Below, piece by piece: positions 38,338 through 46,939 of a stretch of DNA of 64,000 nucleotides. The stretch comes from Shewanella indica (lineage in GTDB: Bacteria; Pseudomonadota; Gammaproteobacteria; Enterobacterales; Shewanellaceae), in assembly GCF_002836975.1 (NCBI RefSeq), contig NZ_NIJK01000003.1:28354-92353 (forward strand), read 5' to 3'. A program made the translations under genes and the position numbers. The stretch's first letter is position 1, and each line of letters starts with the position of its first letter. The notes under the pieces are model-generated. The model was not told the origin of the DNA, did not search any database, and saw only the letters and a list, made by a program, of their open reading frames with translations.

Positions 38338-38627
38338 GCAGACATACACCTCATTTTCAGGCACAGGCGGAACTGTGACCTTCCGAGCCAGGGATGGCGA
38401 GGCAGAGCTTACAGGGATGTACTTGCAGCGAGTCACAGGATCGCCTGTGCGAAAGCGCACCGCAGGTGATGGGCTGCAACTTAGATTACAGCTAACACCA
38501 AGTTTATTGGTGAGATTTGGTTCAAAGCCATGATAGCCCCTGTGCCAGCGGCCTAAAGTCGTGGAGCTTCGAGCGGGGTCGGTGTAATTCTGTGAGAATG
38601 GAGTAGCTTGAAACATCTGAAGTGTCC
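38338..38627 (+). repeat. Module A, copy 2
   Basis: The reference unit. A long inverted repeat, GCACAGGCG-gaa-CTGTGAC (38361-38379) with GTCACAG-gat-CGCCTGTGC (38432-38450), encloses two small hairpins, GCCA-GGGA-TGGC (38387-38398) and TACA-GGGA-TGTA (38410-38421). Folded as RNA this gives a stem with a two-armed head. Confidence 0.9.
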
Positions 38628-38917
38628 GCAGACATACACCTCATTTTCAGGCACAGGCGGAACTGTGACCTTCCGAGCCAGGGATGGCGAGGCAGAGCTT
38701 ACAGGGATGTACTTGCAGCGAGTCACAGGATCGCCTGTGCGAAAGCGCACCGCAGGTGATGGGCTGCAACTTAGATTACAGCTAACACCAAGTTTATTGG
38801 TGAGATTTGGTTCAAAGCCATGATAGCCCCTGTGCCAGCGGCCTAAAGTCGTGGAGCTTCGAGCGGGGTCGGTGTAATTCTGTGAGAATGGAGTAGCTTG
38901 AAACATCTGAAGTGTCC
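38628..38917 (+). repeat. Module A, copy 3
   Basis: Appears identical to copy 2 over its full 290 bases, which implies recent duplication. Hairpins at 38677-38688 and 38700-38711. Confidence 0.9.
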
Positions 38918-39140
38918 GCAGACATACACCTCATTTTCAGGCACAGGCGGAACTGTGACCTTCCGAGCCAGGGATGGCGAGGCAGAGCTTACAGGGATGT
39001 ACTTGCAGCGAGTCACAGGATCGCCTGTGCGAAAGCGCACCGCAGGTGATGGGCTACAACTTAGCTGGCAGCTAAAACCAGGTTTATTGGTGGGATTTGG
39101 TTCAAAGCCTGATAGCCGCTGTGCCAGCGGCCTAAAGTCG
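38918..39140 (+). repeat. Module A, copy 4 (diverged 3' part)
   Basis: Identical to copies 2-3 through the long inverted repeat, then diverges after GGGCT; its 3' part matches copy 5 instead. A GCCGCTG-tgc-CAGCGGC hairpin lies at 39115-39131. Motif hairpins at 38967-38978 and 38990-39001. Confidence 0.85.
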
Positions 39141-39221
39141 TGGAGCAAGTGCATCCATGTACAAGGGCCAGCTCGTCATCCATGACTCGCGCTCGAAAGC
39201 ATGTTGCTACGCAACTCTCGC

Positions 39222-39512
39222 CAAACCACACCGGGCAAGAGGCTTTGCTTGTCCAAAGCCCCTTGCATCCCCAAGGACACCCCGACGTAGCCGAAATTCC
39301 CGCTGGCTTATGAAACAAATTGGCTGCACTCAGGACTCGCCAAATGCATCCATACATAACGGCCAGCTCGCCTTCCTTGGCTCGCGCTCATGAACTTGTC
39401 GCTTCGCAACATTCGCCTTGCTCGACCTTCGAGCCTCGACATCCCTGTCTCGGCTACGCCAATTTGCAACAACACCTGCGGCGGCTCCGAAGGGGAGTCG
39501 GTGCAATTCTGT
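39222..39512 (-). repeat. Module B, copy 1
   Basis: A second repeated sequence bounded by an inverted repeat (CGTAGCCGA near 39284 with TCGGCTACG near 39450). On the minus strand it carries GGA hairpins at 39344-39357, 39370-39381 and 39438-39449 (GACA-GGGA-TGTC). Two more lie just to its left at 39149-39162 and 39175-39186 (GTCA-TGGA-TGAC). Confidence 0.8.
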
Positions 39513-39546
39513 AAGAGCTAACTTGTTTGAAGCGACCTATATGCCC

Positions 39547-39776
39547 GCAGACATACACCTCATTTTCAGGCACAGGCGGAACTGTGACCTTCCGAGCCAG
39601 GGATGGCGAGGCAGAGCTTACAGGGATGTACTTGCAGCGAGTCACAGGATCGCCTGTGCGAAAGCGCACCGCAGGTGATGGGCTGCAACTTAGCTGGCAG
39701 CTAAAACCAGGTTTATTGGTGGGATTTGGTTCAAAGCCTGATAGCCGCTGTGCCAGCGGCCTAAAGTCGTGGTGTT
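39547..39776 (+). repeat. Module A, copy 5
   Basis: Same core and hairpins (39596-39607, 39619-39630) as copy 4, separated from it by module B copy 1. Confidence 0.87.
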
Positions 39777-39779
39777 CCA

Positions 39780-40000
39780 CACCACACCGAGCAAGAGGCT
39801 TTGCTTGTCCAAAGCCCCTTGCATCCCCAAGGACACCCCGACGTAGCCGAAATCCCCGCTGGCTTATGAAACAAATTGGCTACACTCAGGACTCGCATCC
39901 ATGCTCGACCTTCGAGCCTCGACATCCCTGTCTCGGCTACGCCAATTTGCAACAACACCAGCGGCGGCTCCGAAGGGGATTTGGTGCAATTCTATTAGCA
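39780..40000 (-). repeat. Module B, copy 2 (shortened)
   Basis: Matches module B copy 1 but lacks about 80 bases from its middle. The minus-strand hairpin GACA-GGGA-TGTC is kept at 39921-39932. Confidence 0.8.
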
Positions 40001-40239
40001 CTAAATAGCTGGAAACATATGAGAGATCTGCAGATATACACCTATTTCAAGGCACCGGTAGAACTGTGACCGTCGAAAACAGGGACGTATTCACAGCAAC
40101 TTCCCTGTTTAACGGCCAGCGCACCGCAGGTAATGGGCTACATAGTGGCCGGAAAACCGGCAAGCGCCTAATGTGCAACTTTAGGCTGAAAACTATGGTA
40201 TGGCGTAAAAACAAAGGCAGCGGAATGCTGCCTTTGGGA

Positions 40240-41163
40240 TCAGAAGATTGAGCGGCCAACGGCCAGCCTGAGTTGCTCCAGCGCTGCCGTTCCGGCGAGT
40301 GAGTTGCCGCTGCGGTCAAGCTCAGGCGACCAGACACAGATGGACATGTCACCGGGGATCACCGCGATTATGCCACCACCGACTCCACTCTTGCCCGGCA
40401 TGCCGACCCGGTAGGCAAACTCACCGGCGCCATCATAAAGCCCGGATGTAGCCAAAAGTGCATTGAGTCTGCGGCTCTGCAGCGGTGATATCAGCGCTTT
40501 GCCATCCAATGCCTTACCGCCTTGGACCAGATACATCATAGCCCGGGAAAGATCGGCGCAGCTCATTTTCAAGGCACAGTAATGGAAATAGCTTCGCAGC
40601 ACAGTATCCACATCATTGTTGAAGTTACCGAAGGACTTCATCAGATAGGCAATGGCAGCATTGCGGGCACTGTGCTGATACTCGGAATCGGCCACCACCT
40701 TGTCGTAGCAGATATGCGGATTACCCGCCAAACGGCGAACCACTTCCAGCATTCTGTGCTTGGGCGCCCCGAGGCGGCTCTGCAGCAAGTCGGCGATGAC
40801 CAGTGCCCCGGCATTGATAAAGGGATTACGGGGAATGCCGCGCTCCAACTCCACCTGCACTAAAGAATTAAATGAGTGACCCGACGGCTCTTTGCCTACC
40901 CGGCTCCAGATTTCGCTTTCTTCATAGAGTGTCAGCGCCAGTGTCAGGCTGAACACTTTGGAAATACTTTGAATGGAAAAAGGCTCTAAATAATCCCCTG
41001 CCCCCACTGTGGTGCCGTCGGCCATGGTAACGGCAATCCCCAGCTTGTTGGCATTGACCCGGGCAAGGGCCGGAATATAATCCGCCACCTTACCCTGGCC
41101 AATCAGAGGGCGAACCCTGTCGAGCACCTGCTCAAGCAAGGCCTCGTCCGGGATTAGCTCCAC
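40240..41163 (-). CDS. glsB: Glutaminase
   Basis: The 307-residue serine-dependent glutaminase turns glutamine into glutamate and ammonia in the cytoplasm. Motifs: [12 protein letters not shown] with the catalytic Ser-x-x-Lys, [10 protein letters not shown], the Tyr/Asn stretch [10 protein letters not shown] and [15 protein letters not shown]. The start is unclear: GTG 41163 or TTG 41166, both inside the end of yggL. Related Shewanella proteins start at the residue aligned with Ile before PDEALLEQV, where only an ATC exists but a TGGAG is well placed. It is the last gene of trmB-yggL-glsB. Confidence 0.93.
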   Translation of the reverse strand: MELIPDEALLEQVLDRVRPLIGQGKVADYIPALARVNANKLGIAVTMADGTTVGAGDYLEPFSIQSISKVFSLTLALTLYEESEIWSRVGKEPSGHSFNSLVQVELERGIPRNPFINAGALVIADLLQSRLGAPKHRMLEVVRRLAGNPHICYDKVVADSEYQHSARNAAIAYLMKSFGNFNNDVDTVLRSYFHYCALKMSCADLSRAMMYLVQGGKALDGKALISPLQSRRLNALLATSGLYDGAGEFAYRVGMPGKSGVGGGIIAVIPGDMSICVWSPELDRSGNSLAGTAALEQLRLAVGRSIF

Positions 41164-41477
41164 CAAATGTCGTACAGCTCAGTGACTTCCAACTCGCTGA
41201 TTGGCTGAGCTTCCCAGAATGCCTTGACTGCGCTTCTGTCATCTTCGGTGCACTTGCCAATTCTTTGAGTGGCAATAATGCCTTCCCACTCTCTGTGGCC
41301 ACCACCGTGGAAGCCCAAGCCTCTAGGTTCTATGACTTCATCAATAAAACGGTCGACCAGGGGATCTATCTGTTCCTCCGACACAGAGTCGGCAAAACGC
41401 CAACTAACGTCAAATCCCAACTCCTGGAATTCATCAACACGCAACTTCTTGCGCAAACGACGACTGCGAATAGCCAT
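41154..41477 (-). CDS. yggL: DUF469 protein YggL
   Basis: A 107-residue cytoplasmic protein. Conserved YggL features are [22 protein letters not shown] start (here [19 protein letters not shown]), [16 protein letters not shown] and FWEAQPI. It is linked to ribosome assembly (50S association) in E. coli. It lies between trmB and glsB on one strand; its 3' end overlaps glsB by about 10 bases. Confidence 0.93.
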   Translation of the reverse strand: MAIRSRRLRKKLRVDEFQELGFDVSWRFADSVSEEQIDPLVDRFIDEVIEPRGLGFHGGGHREWEGIIATQRIGKCTEDDRSAVKAFWEAQPISELEVTELYDIWWS

Positions 41478-41499
41478 ACTGCTTCTCCCTCAGGTGTAA

Positions 41500-42216
41500 T
41501 TACTCTGTACGTTCGAACATCAGATCCCAAACACCGTGCCCCAGGCGCTGGCCGCGGGCCTCGAACTTGGTCAACGGACGGTAATCCGGGCGTGGCACTA
41601 CAGTGCCATCGCTGGAAAGGTTACGATAGCCAGGGGCGGCATTCATCACTTCCAGCATATGCTCGCTGTAGTTTTCCCAATCGGTAGCCATGTGGAACAC
41701 ACCACCAATTTTCAGTTTACGACGCACCAACTCGGCAAAGGCCGGCTGCACTATGCGGCGCTTGTGGTGGCGTTTCTTGTGCCATGGGTCGGGGAAAAAC
41801 AGCTGCAGCCGCGCCAGAGAATTATCGGCAATGGCGTGCTCCAGCACTTCCATGGCATCGTGATGGAATACTCTCAGGTTGGTGACTCCGGCTTCGCCGG
41901 CATCGGCAAGACAGGCGCCCACACCAGGCTTGTGCACTTCGATACCGATAAAGTTAAGCTCGGGGGCTTCCTTGGCCATGGTCACCAGTGAGGCACCCAT
42001 ACCAAAACCTATCTCCAGCACTGTGTCTGCCTCACGGGCAAAAACGGCGTTCAAATCCAGCGGCTCGGGGGAATAATCCAGCCCCATGCTGCCCCAATGC
42101 GCTTCTATGGCCTGGGCCTGGCCCTTGGTGAGGCGACCCTCACGCAGCACAAAGCTTCTTACTTTGCGCAGATACTTGCCTTCTTCGTTAAACTCGGCCG
42201 TTGTGACTTCGCTCAT
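41500..42216 (-). CDS. trmB: tRNA (guanine-N7-)-methyltransferase
   Basis: The 238-residue SAM-dependent enzyme methylates G46 of tRNAs. Motifs: [16 protein letters not shown] (SAM binding), [28 protein letters not shown] (catalytic Asp and tRNA contact) and [11 protein letters not shown]. Start ATG 42216 (MSEVTTAEF) has AGGGG six bases before it; the longer frame is hydrophobic leader noise. Divergent from mutY, as in E. coli. Confidence 0.96.
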   Translation of the reverse strand: MSEVTTAEFNEEGKYLRKVRSFVLREGRLTKGQAQAIEAHWGSMGLDYSPEPLDLNAVFAREADTVLEIGFGMGASLVTMAKEAPELNFIGIEVHKPGVGACLADAGEAGVTNLRVFHHDAMEVLEHAIADNSLARLQLFFPDPWHKKRHHKRRIVQPAFAELVRRKLKIGGVFHMATDWENYSEHMLEVMNAAPGYRNLSSDGTVVPRPDYRPLTKFEARGQRLGHGVWDLMFERTE

Positions 42217-42387
42217 TTTTGCCCCTAGAGAGGTTTGAAAAAAGAAGGGCATTATCCAAAGTTCACCATACAGTGCAAGCCCTGATGCTGAAAAAGTATA
42301 CCAACAATCCACAAGAACGAAATAAGTCAATCATTTGGGGGCATCAATCTCCTTGTTTCGCCCCTTGGCTGCGGCTACACTGCGCCG

Positions 42388-43494
42388 ATGAACAAAACAG
42401 CCTCTTTCGCAGAACGTATCATAAAATGGTACGACTTGAATGGTCGCAAGACTCTGCCATGGCAACAGCAAAAGACCCCATACAAAGTATGGATTTCTGA
42501 AATCATGTTGCAGCAGACCCAGGTCGCGACTGTTATCCCCTACTTCCAAAAATTCATTGCCCGTTTCCCCGATGTCGTCAGCCTGGCCAATGCCGACACG
42601 GACGAAGTGCTGCATCTGTGGACAGGTTTGGGCTATTACGCCCGTGCCCGTAACCTGCACAAGGCCGCCATCAAGGTGCGTGATGAGTTCCAAGGCGAGT
42701 TTCCAACCGACTTCGACTCGGTACTGGCACTGCCGGGCATCGGCCGCTCAACCGCAGGGGCGGTACTGTCGCTGTCTTTGGGGCAACATCACCCCATATT
42801 GGATGGCAACGTCAAACGGGTACTCGCCCGCCACGGCGCCATAGAAGGTTGGCCCGGGCAAAAGGATGTGGAAAACCAACTCTGGCAGCTGACTGAAGCA
42901 CTCACGCCCAAGGCCGAGATCCAAAAATACAACCAGGCGATGATGGATATAGGTGCCACCATATGCACCCGCTCCCGCCCCGCCTGTGACCAGTGCCCGG
43001 TCGCCCGCGACTGCAAGGCGCAGCTTATGGGGCGCCAGGGCGAATTCCCCGGCAAGAAACCGAAGAAGGCGATTCCGGCCAAAGAAGCCTGGCTACTGGT
43101 GCTGGAACACAATGGCGAGATCTTGCTGCAGCAAAGGCCACCCGCTGGGATCTGGGGCGGCCTCTGGTGTTTCCCCGAGTTCAGCAACAGACAAAACCTG
43201 CTGCAAGCCGCCAAAGCCTTGGGGCTTGCAGAGCACAGCATCACAGAGTTACCCGGTTTTCGTCACACCTTCAGCCACTTTCACCTGGACGCCCAGCCTA
43301 TGCTGCTGCGGCTAAAGAGCAAAGTAGCCACAGACACGCTGCTGGACCAAGGTCACAGCGCCCAGAGTAAAGACAGGATAATGGAACCCAAACCCTGTCT
43401 CTGGTATAACTTAAACCAACCTTCCCGGGTGGGACTGGCCGCTGCAACAGAGCGGGTATTGGCCAGCCTGGAACCGAGTCTGACCAAGGAGTAA
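42388..43494 (+). CDS. mutY: Adenine DNA glycosylase MutY
   Basis: The 368-residue base-excision repair enzyme removes adenine opposite 8-oxoguanine. Catalytic Glu38 is in [12 protein letters not shown], the helix-hairpin-helix [12 protein letters not shown] is followed by the catalytic Asp in [12 protein letters not shown], and the [4Fe-4S] cluster Cys set reads [17 protein letters not shown]. The C-terminal MutT-like domain (about 225-365) recognises oxoG. It is followed two bases later by yggX. Confidence 0.97.
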   Translation: MNKTASFAERIIKWYDLNGRKTLPWQQQKTPYKVWISEIMLQQTQVATVIPYFQKFIARFPDVVSLANADTDEVLHLWTGLGYYARARNLHKAAIKVRDEFQGEFPTDFDSVLALPGIGRSTAGAVLSLSLGQHHPILDGNVKRVLARHGAIEGWPGQKDVENQLWQLTEALTPKAEIQKYNQAMMDIGATICTRSRPACDQCPVARDCKAQLMGRQGEFPGKKPKKAIPAKEAWLLVLEHNGEILLQQRPPAGIWGGLWCFPEFSNRQNLLQAAKALGLAEHSITELPGFRHTFSHFHLDAQPMLLRLKSKVATDTLLDQGHSAQSKDRIMEPKPCLWYNLNQPSRVGLAAATERVLASLEPSLTKE

Positions 43495-43496
43495 AC

Positions 43497-43775
43497 ATGG
43501 CACGCACAGTTAACTGCGTCTATCTCAAGAAAGAAGCCGATGGCCTGGATTTCCAACTGTATCCCGGCGAACTCGGCAAGCGCATTTTCGACAGCATCAG
43601 CAAAGAGGCCTGGGGCCTGTGGCAGAAAAAACAGACCATGCTGATCAACGAAAAGAAACTGAACATGATGAATGTCGATGATCGCAAACTTCTGGAAGAG
43701 CAGATGGTCGCCTTCCTGTTCGAAGGTCAGGAAGTACAGATTGAAGGCTACGTGCCACCGGCAGAAGATGAATAA
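43497..43775 (+). CDS. yggX: Fe(2+)-trafficking protein YggX
   Basis: A 92-residue protein, [19 protein letters not shown], matching YggX in full, with the conserved Cys7 and [15 protein letters not shown]. It protects iron-sulfur clusters from oxidation; its pairing with MutY, an Fe-S enzyme, is widespread. AAGGAG lies just before ATG 43497. A terminator follows. Confidence 0.96.
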   Translation: MARTVNCVYLKKEADGLDFQLYPGELGKRIFDSISKEAWGLWQKKQTMLINEKKLNMMNVDDRKLLEEQMVAFLFEGQEVQIEGYVPPAEDE

Positions 43776-43803
43776 GCCGCTATAGCTGTAGCGAGCGAAA
43801 TGA

Positions 43804-43832
43804 GAAAAGGCCCTTATGGGCCTTTATCTTTT
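43804..43832 (+). terminator. Intrinsic terminator of mutY-yggX
   Basis: AAGGCCC-TTAT-GGGCCTT stem followed by a T-rich tract. Bases 43833-44011 after it hold nothing I can identify. Confidence 0.8.
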
Positions 43833-44011
43833 GCTGTCGCGACGAAATTTATCGGCCAGTTCGTGGCGAATTCAGGCACCATCCAGGGCTCACCGGCGAT
43901 ATACTCGGTTGGCAATGGACTTGGGACCTTACAGCATCTGTGCTGTGTGGACAGCACTCTTGGTACGGTTTGTTTGTGACTGCAGGCCTGTAAAGGTTTC
44001 GAGCTTGTCAG

Positions 44012-45340
44012 TTATAGTGAGATGTTAGTTAACCACTGGTTGACAATCAACAAGCGATTAGGTGGTTCTCGACCAAAAAGATTATAATTTGATATTTCTT
44101 TATCCATAATCATCTTCTCTTGTGTTGCCTTATCACCAAAGTCAAAATTGACCACGCGAACTACGCGATCTAGTTCACAAAACTCAGTTTGTTGAATATC
44201 AGTAAAATTGGCTGCAGCAACAATCCTATCGTAACTAATCTTACCATCTACAGGTCTTAGTGAGTCAGGCTTGCAAACTTTGAGGTAACAGACAATAGCT
44301 ATTACAGATTGATACTCACTATTGAGCTGTTCCTTAGTTAACATATTGCTCAATATAGAAAAATAAGAAAGTATCCTCTCAATCTCTCTAAATGATGGCT
44401 GGTAGTATTGGACAACTTCTACCAATACGTTCTCGCACTCTCTGAGATTAGTGTTTCGGTTCTCACCTGACATTTCCCGCAGGACATATTGTAAATATCT
44501 ATAACCATGATCATTATACTGGTCTGTTGCTCTTGGCAGGGTTAACCATACATTGATAAATTTATGCAGGTAGTTAACAGGATTGCTCTCCCCATATTTA
44601 GCCTTAATTGACTGCTCTAATTGCACCCGATTAGTGACAAGGATAAAGGTGATTCCCTTAACAGAGAACAGATGTTTTACTTGCTCTAATAACTCAAGGG
44701 CAAAATCTGGCCGACAGCGATCTAACTCATCAATAATGAAAACTATTGGCCCCCCATCCCCTTGCTCTGTTGCAAATGTTGACAGATGTTCTTTGAACGC
44801 TTTTAGTGCCAACTTGTCCTTTTGGGCATGTTCAAACCTTTCCTTTACAAGATCATCCACTTGGTCTGCAATTAGATTGGATAAATCTTTCTCCACCGCA
44901 TCAACGGCACTACCATCGATTACACCAGCGGTAACAGTTCTCACTGTCAGTTTTATTGCGCCTCTGGCTAGAGACTTACCAGCCTTAATCGCTTTATCCT
45001 TGAATTGAGTTTGCTTTTCTTCATCCGTATTTGAGATCAATTGATACATCTCAGATGCCAACGCCAAAAATGGGTCCTTTTGATAATCATTTTCGAAGGC
45101 ATCGAAATACACTGACTGAATTTTTTTCTCCCGCTGATGCGACAAGTAACCCCGCCACATTTTGATAAAGGTACTCTTACCCTGCCCCCAACCTGCATCC
45201 AGCGCAATCACGGGATTACTCTCAGAATTTTCTATTAATTTGGCTAACCGCTCACCAAATTCTTTACGCTCGAAAATATCAATCGATGGCTCAAATCCAG
45301 TCTTATTGTCTATTTGTACTTCTGGTGTAACTATCTTCAT
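44012..45340 (-). CDS. KAP-family P-loop ATPase
   Basis: A 442-residue protein with Walker A DAGWGQGKST (Lys about 55) and Walker B VFIIDELDRCRPDFALELLE (about 200), plus the sensor-like FILVTNR. These are diagnostic of KAP NTPases, which are patchily distributed and often found on plasmids or in defence loci. KAP proteins commonly carry inserted membrane helices; here the only candidate, around residues 128-145, is weakly hydrophobic, so it may be soluble. The gene is clearly richer in A+T than its neighbours, suggesting horizontal gain. It has no partner gene. ATG 45340 follows GGTGAAA; an in-frame start 13 codons upstream exists. Confidence 0.85.
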   Translation of the reverse strand: MKIVTPEVQIDNKTGFEPSIDIFERKEFGERLAKLIENSESNPVIALDAGWGQGKSTFIKMWRGYLSHQREKKIQSVYFDAFENDYQKDPFLALASEMYQLISNTDEEKQTQFKDKAIKAGKSLARGAIKLTVRTVTAGVIDGSAVDAVEKDLSNLIADQVDDLVKERFEHAQKDKLALKAFKEHLSTFATEQGDGGPIVFIIDELDRCRPDFALELLEQVKHLFSVKGITFILVTNRVQLEQSIKAKYGESNPVNYLHKFINVWLTLPRATDQYNDHGYRYLQYVLREMSGENRNTNLRECENVLVEVVQYYQPSFREIERILSYFSILSNMLTKEQLNSEYQSVIAIVCYLKVCKPDSLRPVDGKISYDRIVAAANFTDIQQTEFCELDRVVRVVNFDFGDKATQEKMIMDKEISNYNLFGREPPNRLLIVNQWLTNISL

Positions 45341-45630
45341 ATTTTCACCACTTCTATTTACATTCAAAAGCTTAACCATTAGAGCTTAATAAGTTGGATA
45401 TCGACATCGCTAATCAAGTCGCCATTGTTTTTTTCAAGCTATTACGATAGTAAACCATCTTTAGATAGCAGCCACAGGTATTCCTCGGTTTCTGCTCCGA
45501 CGAGACGTTTACTCTCGGAAACTACACTGCTCATCACTGGCAGAATTACAATAGCAGTTAACGGGCAACTATGCGCTCAATAAGCTCGCGCCAATGCCAA
45601 CGTTTGAAACTTTCAAATCCACGTTTGACT

Positions 45631-45664
45631 ATTAAAGTCCCCCAAAAATCCGGGGGACTCTTTA
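45631..45664 (-). terminator. Intrinsic terminator downstream of the drug exporter gene
   Basis: AGTCCCCC (45636-45643) pairs with GGGGGACT (45652-45659), flanked by A/T runs. The gap 45341-45630 shows no gene; it is the promoter side of the KAP gene. Confidence 0.83.
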
Positions 45665-45680
45665 GTTATACAAGTCCAAG

Positions 45681-46871
45681 CTAGCCTTGTTGCCGCCGCC
45701 CCAGCAGGATAAAGCCCGCAGCCAACAGGGAAGAGATAAGGATATACACGGCTATAATGGCCGAGGTTCCGGGCGGGATCAGCTTTATCAGCACACTGAC
45801 CATCAGGCTTAAATACAGGCTTTCCAGCGCATAATAAAGCGCCGTTGCCAAACCCGCCGAAGCGGAGAAGGCGTGCAGCGCGCCGTTGGCCGAGACTGCA
45901 CAAGTCAAGGCAATATTGACTCCAATCAGGTACATGGGAAGCATAAAGCCCAGCAGGGTAACGCCAAAGAGCCACTCGCACAGATAGAGGATAAGCCCAC
46001 TGACAAATAGCCCCGCCAGCCCTCGAAACACTGTGCCGCTTATTCCCCAACGCCCAACCAAAGGCTTGACGAACCTGGTGGTCAGTATCATCACAATCGC
46101 CACCGAGCCGAACCAGAGGCTGAACTCGACTTTACTCAGGCTCAAGGTATCCATCAGCACCGAGGGCGAGGTGGAAAAGTAGGCGAAGAAGGTTCCCATT
46201 GCCGTTGCATAAGCCAAGGTATAACCGATAAAAGTCTTGGACCCCAGGATGGTGAACAAGCTATTGAAACGAAACGGCTGGGTTTTGGCCGGCCGGGTTT
46301 CTGGCCATTTAAACACTGTGTGCACGGCAACCACGGCAGCGAATATTCCCAGGAAGTAAAATATGCCCTGCCAATGCCACTGCTTTTCTATCAAGGCGCC
46401 CAGAAACGGTGCCACTGCCGGTACACAAGCCAACACTGAACCCATGATGGCGTAAACGACTACGCCTTCTTCCCTTTCTGCAAATACATCTCTGACCGTG
46501 GCAAACGCCGCAACCAATAGTGCAGACGCGCTCAGCGACTGTAACAATCTCAGTCCCAGAAAGTAATCGAAGTTCGGACTTAAGGGAATAGCCAGGCTGG
46601 ACAATGAGTACAAGACAGCGCCAATAACGACTATCGGCCTTCTGCCAAACTTGTCCGAGAGGGGGCCAAACAGCAATTGCCCAAGGCCTAGGAGTGCCAT
46701 ATACATGGTCAGCGTCAGCTGAACCTGCTCCCTTCCTACCTTGAAACTTGTGCCGATTTCATTCACTGCCGGAAGGTATAAGTCCATCCCCAGTGAAGCA
46801 AGCAGATCAAAAGGTACCAGAAGTACCAAAGAGTATAAGAATGAGTAATTCCAGATATTGTTTCTATTCAT
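45681..46871 (-). CDS. CmlA/FloR-like MFS drug exporter (phenicol type)
   Basis: A 396-residue, 12-helix inner-membrane proton antiporter of the DHA1 group. The pattern PFDLLASLGMDLYLPAV at the N-terminus, QLLFGPLSDKFGRRP (motif A) and FATVRDVFAEREE are very close to what I know of CmlA and FloR chloramphenicol/florfenicol exporters, more so than to Bcr. Start ATG 46871 has GGA eight bases before it; the in-frame TTG upstream is not needed. The ribosome site is buried in a hairpin that overlaps a short leader ORF. Whether it gives resistance cannot be read from sequence. Confidence 0.82.
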   Translation of the reverse strand: MNRNNIWNYSFLYSLVLLVPFDLLASLGMDLYLPAVNEIGTSFKVGREQVQLTLTMYMALLGLGQLLFGPLSDKFGRRPIVVIGAVLYSLSSLAIPLSPNFDYFLGLRLLQSLSASALLVAAFATVRDVFAEREEGVVVYAIMGSVLACVPAVAPFLGALIEKQWHWQGIFYFLGIFAAVVAVHTVFKWPETRPAKTQPFRFNSLFTILGSKTFIGYTLAYATAMGTFFAYFSTSPSVLMDTLSLSKVEFSLWFGSVAIVMILTTRFVKPLVGRWGISGTVFRGLAGLFVSGLILYLCEWLFGVTLLGFMLPMYLIGVNIALTCAVSANGALHAFSASAGLATALYYALESLYLSLMVSVLIKLIPPGTSAIIAVYILISSLLAAGFILLGRRQQG

Positions 46872-46877
46872 TTTTGC

Positions 46878-46918
46878 GTCCAATTATTGCTAAGAATCTA
46901 TTCAAGCGATAATTGGAC
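46878..46918 (-). promoter_or_regulatory. Attenuator hairpin masking the exporter ribosome site
   Basis: GTCCAATTAT (minus strand, 46918-46909) pairs perfectly with ATAATTGGAC (46887-46878) around a 21-base loop. The 3' arm contains the GGA used as ribosome site for ATG 46871. The 5' arm lies inside the leader ORF, so a ribosome stalled there would free the site, as known for cat and cmlA. Confidence 0.65.
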
Positions 46919-46939
46919 TGCCTTCACTGCTCTCTTCAT
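46898..46939 (-). CDS. 13-residue leader peptide of the drug exporter gene
   Basis: The frame reads MKRAVKAVQLSLE and stops at TAG 46900-46898. It has a good ribosome site: GAGG seven bases before ATG 46939. Codons 7-11 form the 5' arm of the hairpin that hides the exporter's ribosome site. Its position and size match leader peptides of inducible phenicol and macrolide resistance genes. Confidence 0.6.
   Translation of the reverse strand: MKRAVKAVQLSLE

Larger units (their letters stand above)
37820..40140. repeat. Mosaic array of long direct repeats with GGA-loop hairpins
   Basis: Between yggN and glsB lies 2.6 kb without a credible gene. It is built of a 290-bp module A (copies from 38048, 38338, 38628, 38918 and 39547, plus a decayed copy near 40030) and a second module B (about 39222-39512 and 39780-40000, the latter lacking about 80 bases). 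Copies at 38338 and 38628 read as identical. Short hairpins with NGGA loops occur about seventeen times, on the plus strand in A and on the minus strand in B and its flanks. The leftmost element (about 37817-37853) is a GGGAATA/TATTCCC hairpin containing CAGGATG. Open frames of 60-180 codons here repeat with the units and are judged artefacts. Confidence 0.9.

Noticed and set aside
37874..40069. Repeated open frames of 60-180 codons on both strands in the repeat array (for example three minus-strand frames of 117 codons and plus-strand frames of 71 codons)
   Set aside because: They occur because the DNA repeats; they overlap on both strands, have no ribosome sites, no known domains, and follow the hairpin arms rather than protein-like patterns.
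37820..40140. CRISPR array
   Set aside because: Repeat period is 290 bases with almost identical units; no short repeat-spacer pattern and no cas genes nearby.
37820..40140. Integron cassette array
   Set aside because: No attC-like paired core sites, no integrase gene and no cassette genes between the repeats.
43816..44028. 70-codon plus-strand frame between yggX and the KAP gene
   Set aside because: Starts inside the terminator of mutY-yggX and overlaps the 3' end of the KAP gene; composition is not protein-like.
45681..46871. Bcr/CflA bicyclomycin exporter
   Set aside because: The N-terminal PFDLLASLGMDLYLPAV and the RDVFAEREE stretch fit CmlA/FloR better, and the upstream attenuator supports a phenicol-type gene.
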